The notes beneath the pieces were generated by a model, which ran no database searches, was not told the DNA's origin, and worked only from the letters and a program-made list of their open reading frames with translations. Positions 43,953 to 48,051 of a stretch of 48,051 nucleotides of DNA are shown piece after piece (within the stretch, counting starts at the first letter, position 1; every line of letters starts with the position of its first letter). A program made the translations under genes and the position numbers. The DNA lies in the NCBI GenBank assembly GCA_934700385.1, contig CAKUXO010000012.1, positions 1 through 48,051 on the forward strand, in the 5' to 3' direction. The DNA is from an uncultured Candidatus Melainabacteria bacterium (GTDB taxonomy: Bacteria > Cyanobacteriota > Vampirovibrionia > Gastranaerophilales > Gastranaerophilaceae).

Positions 43953-46613
43953 TTATTGAACTGAAGAAATAACATCGCTTTCAATTTTAGATAAAATTTC
44001 ATCAATTCCTTCTTGAGTTTTACCTAAACCTTGTGCCATTTGTGGTTTTCCGCCACCATTACCTTTAAGGGCACGTGTTATTTCGCCAACAAGTTTACCA
44101 GCTTGAACTTTTTTAATTAAATCATCTGAAACTTTTGCACTAACAAAAACTGTACCGTCTTTTTTAAGTGAACACAAGATAATTATAGATTTACCAAGTT
44201 TAGATGATAAAATTTCAAGTCCTGCTTTAATAGCATTTGGGCTAAATTCTTCAATTTTTGAAATGAATATTTTAGTTTCATTAACCTCTTTTGCTTTTGA
44301 AATAAAGGTGTTAAATTGATTTTTAGCGTTTTGAACCTCAATATTTTCAAGGTTAGTTGACAAAGTTTTAACTTCATCAGTTAATTTATCAATTTTTTCT
44401 TGAATTTTATCGAAAGGAACTTTATTTACTTGAGATAATTTATCTATTTCATCTGCTTTTTGATTTAACATTTCAAAACAAGCATTAGAGCAAACAACTT
44501 CCATTCTTCTAACACCTGCTGCAGTTGCACTTTCTGAAACAATTTTGGCGTTTTTCAATTCAAGAGTTGAATTAACATGGCAACCTGCACAAAGTTCTTT
44601 TGAATAGCATTTTTCTTCATTATCAAAAGAAACAACTCTAACAAAATCACCATATTTTTCGCCAAATAAAGCCATAGCGCCAGTTTGATTTGCTTCTTCA
44701 AGGCTCATAACTTTTGTTGTTCTTTTTAAATCTTTATCAATCCATTCATTAATTAGATTTTGAACTTTTTGAATTTCATCTTTAGTCAAAGCTCTTTCAA
44801 AAGTAAAGTCATAACGAGTTTTGTTTTCATCAACCGCAGAACCCGCTTGGTGAACCTCTTTACCTAGAACATTTTGAAGTGCAGCTTGTAATAAATGGGC
44901 TAATGAGTGATGTTTTGTTATTTCTTTTCTTCTTTTAACATCAATTTTAGCATTCACTTCGTCATTAATTTTAAGCTCATTTTCATTTAAAATTGTTCTA
45001 TGAACAAAAATATTTTGAACTTTAAAAGTTTTAACAACTTCAAAATTATTTCCATTTAGTTCTAAAACACCGCTATCACCGGCTTGACCACCGCATTCAG
45101 CATAAAATGGAGTTTTATCTAAAATGATATCAAAAACGCCATCAGACGCTTTTTCAACATTTTTGCCGTTTTGGTCAACAATAGCAATTACTTTTGATTT
45201 TGAAGAAAATTCTTCATAACCTAAAAATTCTGTATCAGGATTTTTGATGTAATTTAAGTCATCTGTTATAACAACTTTTTGAATTGAAGCACGTGCACGT
45301 TCTTTTTGTTCTTGCATAGCTTTTTTAAAGCCGTCTTCATCTACTGTTAAACCTTTTTCCTGAGCGATTTCATTTGTTAATTCAAATGGAAAACCAAAAG
45401 TGTCATACAATTTAAAAGCGTCAGCGCCTGAAATTACTTTTGAATTATCTTTTAGGGCATTTTCAATTGCTGTTTCAATTAGCTGATAACCCTTATCTAG
45501 AGTTAATTTAAAGCGTTCTTCTTCTTTTAAAATTGTATCTTTAATTTTCTTTTCGTTTTCTTTTAATTCAGGGTATTGCACACAATATTTTTCAATAACT
45601 GTGTCAACAACAGGCGCCATAAATGGTAAATCCATTCCTAAAAGATAACCATGACGAAGCGCACGTCTTAAAATCATTCTTAAAACATAGCCCCTACCTT
45701 CATTAGAAGGCATAATTCCATCTGCTATCATAAAAGAAACACAACGAGCGTGGTCGGTTACAATTCTAAGTGAAATATCGGTTTTTTTATCTTTTTTATA
45801 TTCCTTACCAGAAATTTCACAAACTTTATTCAAAATGTGTTTTAAAACATCTGTTTCAAAAGTTGATTCAACCCCCTGGCAAACCATTGCAATACGTTCA
45901 AGCCCCATGCCTGTATCAACATTTTTCTTATCAAGAGGGGTTTGATTTCCTTCTTCATCTTGGAATAATTCAGTGAAAACCATATTCCAAATTTCAACCC
46001 ATCTATCACATTCACAGGTATCAATTCCGCAGTTTTCGCTGCATTTTAAATGCTCACCAAGGTCATAATGAATTTCACTACATGGCCCACAAGAACCAGT
46101 TGGCCCAGGAGGACCCCAGAAATTATCTTTTTTACCTTTTCTTATAATTCTTTTTGGGTCGATATCTGTTGAATTTTTCCAGATTTCATAGGCTTCATCA
46201 TCTGTTTCAAAAATTGTTACCCAAAGACGATTTTTATCTAAGCCAAGATATTCTGGACTTGTAACAAATTCCCATGCCCAAGGAATAACTTCTTTTTTAT
46301 AATAATCACCCCAAGCAAAATTACCCAACATTTCAAAAAATGTGTGGTGGCGAGGTGTTCTTCCAACGTTTTCAATATCTGAATCTTTACCACCTGCACG
46401 AGCGCATTTTTGACAAGTTGTTGCACGAGCGGGAGTATAAGGACATTTTTCAATCCCTAAATAATATGGTACAAATTGAACCATGCCGGCACTTGTTAAA
46501 AGCAAAGTCGGATTATCAGGAATTAAACTAGAACTTTTAACACGTGTTGAATTATGTTTTTTTTCGAAAAAACTTAAAAAACCTTCTCTTATTTCATCTA
46601 CAGTTTTCATCAT
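43953..46613 (-). CDS. alaS: Alanine-tRNA ligase
   Basis: 886 residues, typical full-length AlaRS. Class II core at the start has REGFLSFFEKKHNSTRVKSS, TTCQKCARAGGKDSDIENVG, HHTFFEMLGNFAWGDYYKKE and GMGLERIAMVCQG. The editing domain has HHSLAHLLQAALQNVLG (HxxxH) and AGCHVNSTLEL (zinc Cys-His). A C-Ala region near 800-870 has GNGGGKPQMAQG. Translation starts with MM; no clear Shine-Dalgarno site precedes it, and TATTAT ends 9 bases upstream (see findings). It charges tRNA-Ala. Confidence 0.97.
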   Translation of the reverse strand: MMKTVDEIREGFLSFFEKKHNSTRVKSSSLIPDNPTLLLTSAGMVQFVPYYLGIEKCPYTPARATTCQKCARAGGKDSDIENVGRTPRHHTFFEMLGNFAWGDYYKKEVIPWAWEFVTSPEYLGLDKNRLWVTIFETDDEAYEIWKNSTDIDPKRIIRKGKKDNFWGPPGPTGSCGPCSEIHYDLGEHLKCSENCGIDTCECDRWVEIWNMVFTELFQDEEGNQTPLDKKNVDTGMGLERIAMVCQGVESTFETDVLKHILNKVCEISGKEYKKDKKTDISLRIVTDHARCVSFMIADGIMPSNEGRGYVLRMILRRALRHGYLLGMDLPFMAPVVDTVIEKYCVQYPELKENEKKIKDTILKEEERFKLTLDKGYQLIETAIENALKDNSKVISGADAFKLYDTFGFPFELTNEIAQEKGLTVDEDGFKKAMQEQKERARASIQKVVITDDLNYIKNPDTEFLGYEEFSSKSKVIAIVDQNGKNVEKASDGVFDIILDKTPFYAECGGQAGDSGVLELNGNNFEVVKTFKVQNIFVHRTILNENELKINDEVNAKIDVKRRKEITKHHSLAHLLQAALQNVLGKEVHQAGSAVDENKTRYDFTFERALTKDEIQKVQNLINEWIDKDLKRTTKVMSLEEANQTGAMALFGEKYGDFVRVVSFDNEEKCYSKELCAGCHVNSTLELKNAKIVSESATAAGVRRMEVVCSNACFEMLNQKADEIDKLSQVNKVPFDKIQEKIDKLTDEVKTLSTNLENIEVQNAKNQFNTFISKAKEVNETKIFISKIEEFSPNAIKAGLEILSSKLGKSIIILCSLKKDGTVFVSAKVSDDLIKKVQAGKLVGEITRALKGNGGGKPQMAQGLGKTQEGIDEILSKIESDVISSVQ

Positions 46614-46647
46614 AATACGTTGATAATATCACAAAAATAAAAAATAA

Positions 46648-46670
46648 AATAGGGCAAAAAATGCCCTATT
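46648..46670 (-). terminator. Terminator of the small secreted protein operon
   Basis: AATAGGGCA (46648-46656) with TGCCCTATT (46662-46670), 5-base loop. The minus strand continues T-rich. It lies past the stop of the last small protein and just upstream of the alaS start. Confidence 0.8.
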
Positions 46671-46693
46671 GTTTAACGAAAAAGTTACGAGAT

Positions 46694-46951
46694 TTATAAC
46701 GATATGTGTAAATTTATTCCGCCAAAAGGAGTGTAATATCCTCTTTGACAGCAACTATAGCAATTTCTATTTGAATAGAAAAATGATGTTTTGATTTTAT
46801 TGTGTTTGTGGCATTTTGGCACTTGATGATGTTGAGGAGGCCTGTTATATCCTCTATCATGCATTGGACGATTATCAAATCTATCATGCGCTAAAACAAA
46901 ATTAGAACCGATTAAACCTAAAATCCCTAAAATAATTAAACTTTTTTTCAT
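46694..46951 (-). CDS. Small secreted His/Cys-rich protein
   Basis: 85 residues, unrecognised. Signal peptide MKKSLIILGILGLIGSNFVL with cleavage likely after LA near residue 21. The mature part is rich in His, Arg, Pro and Asn (HDRFDNRPMHDRGYN, PPQHHQVPKCHKHNK) with four Cys (PKCHK and NCYSCCQ). This looks like metal binding or disulfide bonding, an inference. AAGGAG precedes the ATG. Last gene of a three-gene operon, 19 bases after the next. Confidence 0.72.
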   Translation of the reverse strand: MKKSLIILGILGLIGSNFVLAHDRFDNRPMHDRGYNRPPQHHQVPKCHKHNKIKTSFFYSNRNCYSCCQRGYYTPFGGINLHISL

Positions 46952-46970
46952 TTTTACTCTCCTTATTTTT

Positions 46971-47258
46971 CTAGCTTGAATAACGAGTTTTGTTAGAAGT
47001 CATAAGCGCATAGCCATTTGTACAAATTCTATTATCAGATGTGCAAACGATGTTGCCATTTATGTTTAATGGTTTTTGGCTATTTGATGAAATTACATAT
47101 TTTCCAACAGTACAAATTCTATTGTTTTTAGTGCACATAACATTTGAAATAGCGCTTTGTTTAACATTGTTTGTAACGTAAACATTAATTGTTTTTGCTT
47201 GAGTTTCAAAACCTAAAATTAAACTTAGAAATAATATATAACCACACACTTTTTTCAT
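46971..47258 (-). CDS. Small secreted protein with two CTx4-5ICTxG motifs
   Basis: 95 residues from ATG at 47258; AAAGGTG precedes it and overlaps a GTG alternative at 47267. Signal peptide MKKVCGYILFLSLILGFETQ, cleaved near AKT. The mature part has NVYVTNNVKQ and then two copies of a Cys motif: MCTKNNRICTVGKYVISSNS and VCTSDNRICTNGYALMTSN. No family recognised. It is similar to the next upstream gene, so they are paralogues. Gap between the two genes is 11 bases. Confidence 0.72.
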   Translation of the reverse strand: MKKVCGYILFLSLILGFETQAKTINVYVTNNVKQSAISNVMCTKNNRICTVGKYVISSNSQKPLNINGNIVCTSDNRICTNGYALMTSNKTRYSS

Positions 47259-47269
47259 TTTATTCACCT

Positions 47270-47521
47270 TTATTTCATTTCAACGCTAACCTGTTTTTTA
47301 TCTTTAGATTTATCTTTTCTACCTAAATAATTAGCTCTACTTGAAGACATAATAAAATGACCATTTGTGCAGATTCCGCCTTTTTCAGTGCACATTATAT
47401 TTGATTGCGGAACGTTTGTTATATTATTTACAACATAAACATTAACCGTATCTGCCGCATTAACTTTTGAAAATAAACCGATTAAACAAAATAATGATAG
47501 ATAAATTGATAATTTTTTCAT
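47270..47521 (-). CDS. Small secreted protein with one CTx4-5ICTxG motif
   Basis: 83 residues. Signal peptide MKKLSIYLSLFCLIGLFSKV then NAADTVNVYVVNNITNVPQS and the Cys motif IMCTEKGGICTNGHFIMSSS; ends with a basic tail (RKDKSKDKKQVSVEMK). A shorter relative of the next gene. AAGGAAGT precedes the ATG. Operon head, with an AT-rich leader upstream. Confidence 0.74.
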   Translation of the reverse strand: MKKLSIYLSLFCLIGLFSKVNAADTVNVYVVNNITNVPQSNIMCTEKGGICTNGHFIMSSSRANYLGRKDKSKDKKQVSVEMK

Positions 47522-47556
47522 GACACACTTCCTTTATATATTAAATAAAACGAATT

Positions 47557-47586
47557 TTTGAAAAAATTGTTCATTATTTTTTCAAA
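47557..47586. repeat. AT-rich inverted repeat upstream of the small secreted operon
   Basis: TTTGAAAAAAT (47557-47567) with ATTTTTTCAAA (47576-47586), 8-base loop. It sits 36-65 bases before the start of the operon. It could be an operator; AT-richness makes chance likely. Confidence 0.3.
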
Positions 47587-47621
47587 TTTTAAGAAATTTT
47601 AAAATTTTTTTAAAAAAAGAC

Positions 47622-47649
47622 TTGATTATTTTTTTTGATATTGTATTAT
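47622..47649 (+). promoter_or_regulatory. tRNA-Gly promoter
   Basis: TTGATT (47622-47627), 16-base spacer, TATTAT (47644-47649); the tRNA begins 17 bases on. Confidence 0.55.
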
Positions 47650-47665
47650 AGTTAAGCAAGCAATT

Positions 47666-47740
47666 GCGGGAGTAATTCAGTGGTAGAATGCTTCCTTGCC
47701 AAGGAAGATGTCGCGAGTTCGAGCCTCGTCTCCCGCTCCA
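47666..47740 (+). tRNA. tRNA-Gly(GCC)
   Basis: Acceptor stem GCGGGAG (47666-47672) with CTCCCGC (47730-47736), then T and an encoded CCA (47738-47740). D-loop TTCAGTGGTAGAA, anticodon stem CTTCC/GGAAG around loop TTGCCAA (anticodon GCC at 47698-47700), and T-loop GAGTTCGAGCCTC. Seventy-five bases in all. Confidence 0.97.
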
Positions 47741-47770
47741 TAAAGAGAGTCAGTGATGACTCTCTTTATT
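47741..47770 (+). terminator. tRNA terminator
   Basis: 12-bp perfect stem TAAAGAGAGTCA (47741-47752) with TGACTCTCTTTA (47757-47768), GTGA loop, then T-rich bases. Confidence 0.85.
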
Positions 47771-47797
47771 TATATGTTGGGTTTTGAGGTGATTTTG

Positions 47798-47882
47798 GGT
47801 GTGGACTATGCACCATTATAGAATCTGTAATCTCGAACCTGAAAGTGTGAGCCGGTACAAGAGGGCTTAAAGCGTCCACACC
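47798..47882 (+). ncRNA. Candidate structured RNA, 85 nt, multi-branched
   Basis: A perfect 9-bp closing stem GGTGTGGAC (47798-47806) with GTCCACACC (47874-47882) encloses a 7-bp hairpin ATTATAG/CTGTAAT (47815-47831) and a smaller AGCC/GGCT stem. GGTG can pair instead with CACC (47811-47814), a switch-like alternative. No known family (T-box, SRP, tmRNA, common riboswitches) is recognised, and no gene follows on the plus strand within the window. It could also belong to the neighbouring repeat element. Strand is not certain. Confidence 0.4.
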
Positions 47883-47895
47883 TAATTCTCGACTC

Positions 47896-48010
47896 GTCAT
47901 CCTGAACTTGTTTCAGGATCTGACGTGTATCAGTGCTTAAGGGTTTTGCCCTATTTTAGTCAATGATACTTTATAAGATCCTGAGCTCGGCAAAGCCTCC
48001 TCAGGATGAC
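47896..48010. repeat. REPIN-like pair of inverted REP hairpins
   Basis: Two short palindromes face each other: GTCATCCTGAA...TTCAGGAT (hairpin 47899-47919 with a 5-base loop) and ATCCTGAG...CTCAGGAT (47978-48007, with an inner GGC/GCC), ending GATGAC. Outer GTCATCCTGA (47896-47905) pairs with TCAGGATGAC (48001-48010); GTATCA (47927-47932) pairs with TGATAC (47964-47969), so the whole 115 bp folds as one long imperfect hairpin. Such paired REP sequences are mobilised by RAYT transposases; none is in the window. The last 41 bases of the window show no feature. Confidence 0.7.
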
Positions 48011-48051
48011 AGTTCTATAGTTAAATGTGTGTAAATAAAAAAAATGCTGCG

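Noticed and set aside
47798..47882. T-box, SRP RNA or known riboswitch for the 85-nt element
   Set aside because: No T-box antiterminator sequence, no SRP loop motif and no recognised aptamer core; no gene follows within the window.

Overview
The window is about 48 kb of AT-rich bacterial chromosome, mostly housekeeping genes. It resembles a non-photosynthetic relative of Cyanobacteria of the gut Gastranaerophilales/Melainabacteria type. Three things point that way: a threonyl-tRNA synthetase with no N-terminal TGS domain, which I recall as a cyanobacterial form; an envelope with AsmA, KdsC and prepilin peptidase genes; and several proteins with a Met-Ile-Asn N-terminus followed by a short Phe-Lys/Asn-Gly motif. 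The lineage is an inference by eye, with no database search behind it.

Layout. 1-6.3 kb: the 3' part of a reverse transcriptase of the diversity-generating-retroelement (DGR) kind, cut by the window edge, then a giant AsmA-like protein and a GT-C-type membrane protein. 6.4-11.5 kb: pheS, then a minus-strand lipid operon rpmF-plsX-fabD-fabG-ankyrin protein (fabH and acpP absent) and a small winged-helix gene. 11.6-15.6 kb: leuD-leuB-thrS, a candidate small RNA on the minus strand, and an XRE regulator. 15.6-19.1 kb: ROK sugar kinase, kdsC-like phosphatase, a STAS-like protein coupled to an Eda-like aldolase, and gap. 19.2-27.6 kb: clpC, a 1,113-residue acidic repeat protein, rpiB, fba and rph. 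27.6-30.9 kb: two orphan terminators and three tandem paralogues with a PRPP-loop-like motif. 31-35.6 kb: ilvC, a sigma factor, prepilin peptidase, cysE and serC. 35.7-43.1 kb: GNAT, lipoprotein, rpsT, an unusual UbiB-like kinase, a GH13-like enzyme and an unknown protein. 43.2-46.6 kb: rpmI-rplT and alaS. 46.7-48.05 kb: three small secreted proteins, tRNA-Gly, an 85-nt structured element and a REPIN-like inverted pair.

Metabolically the window covers branched-chain amino acid steps (leuD, leuB, ilvC), serine/cysteine synthesis (serC, cysE), central sugar metabolism (ROK kinase, eda-like, gap, fba, rpiB) and fatty acid/phospholipid initiation (plsX, fabD, fabG). Most transcription units end in clear Rho-independent hairpins, several shared by convergent genes.

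The least explained parts are the triple paralogue operon at 27.9-30.9 kb, the N-terminal motif it shares with other proteins here, the small secreted cysteine-motif family at 47 kb, the candidate small RNAs, and the DGR reverse transcriptase whose partners lie to the left of the window.
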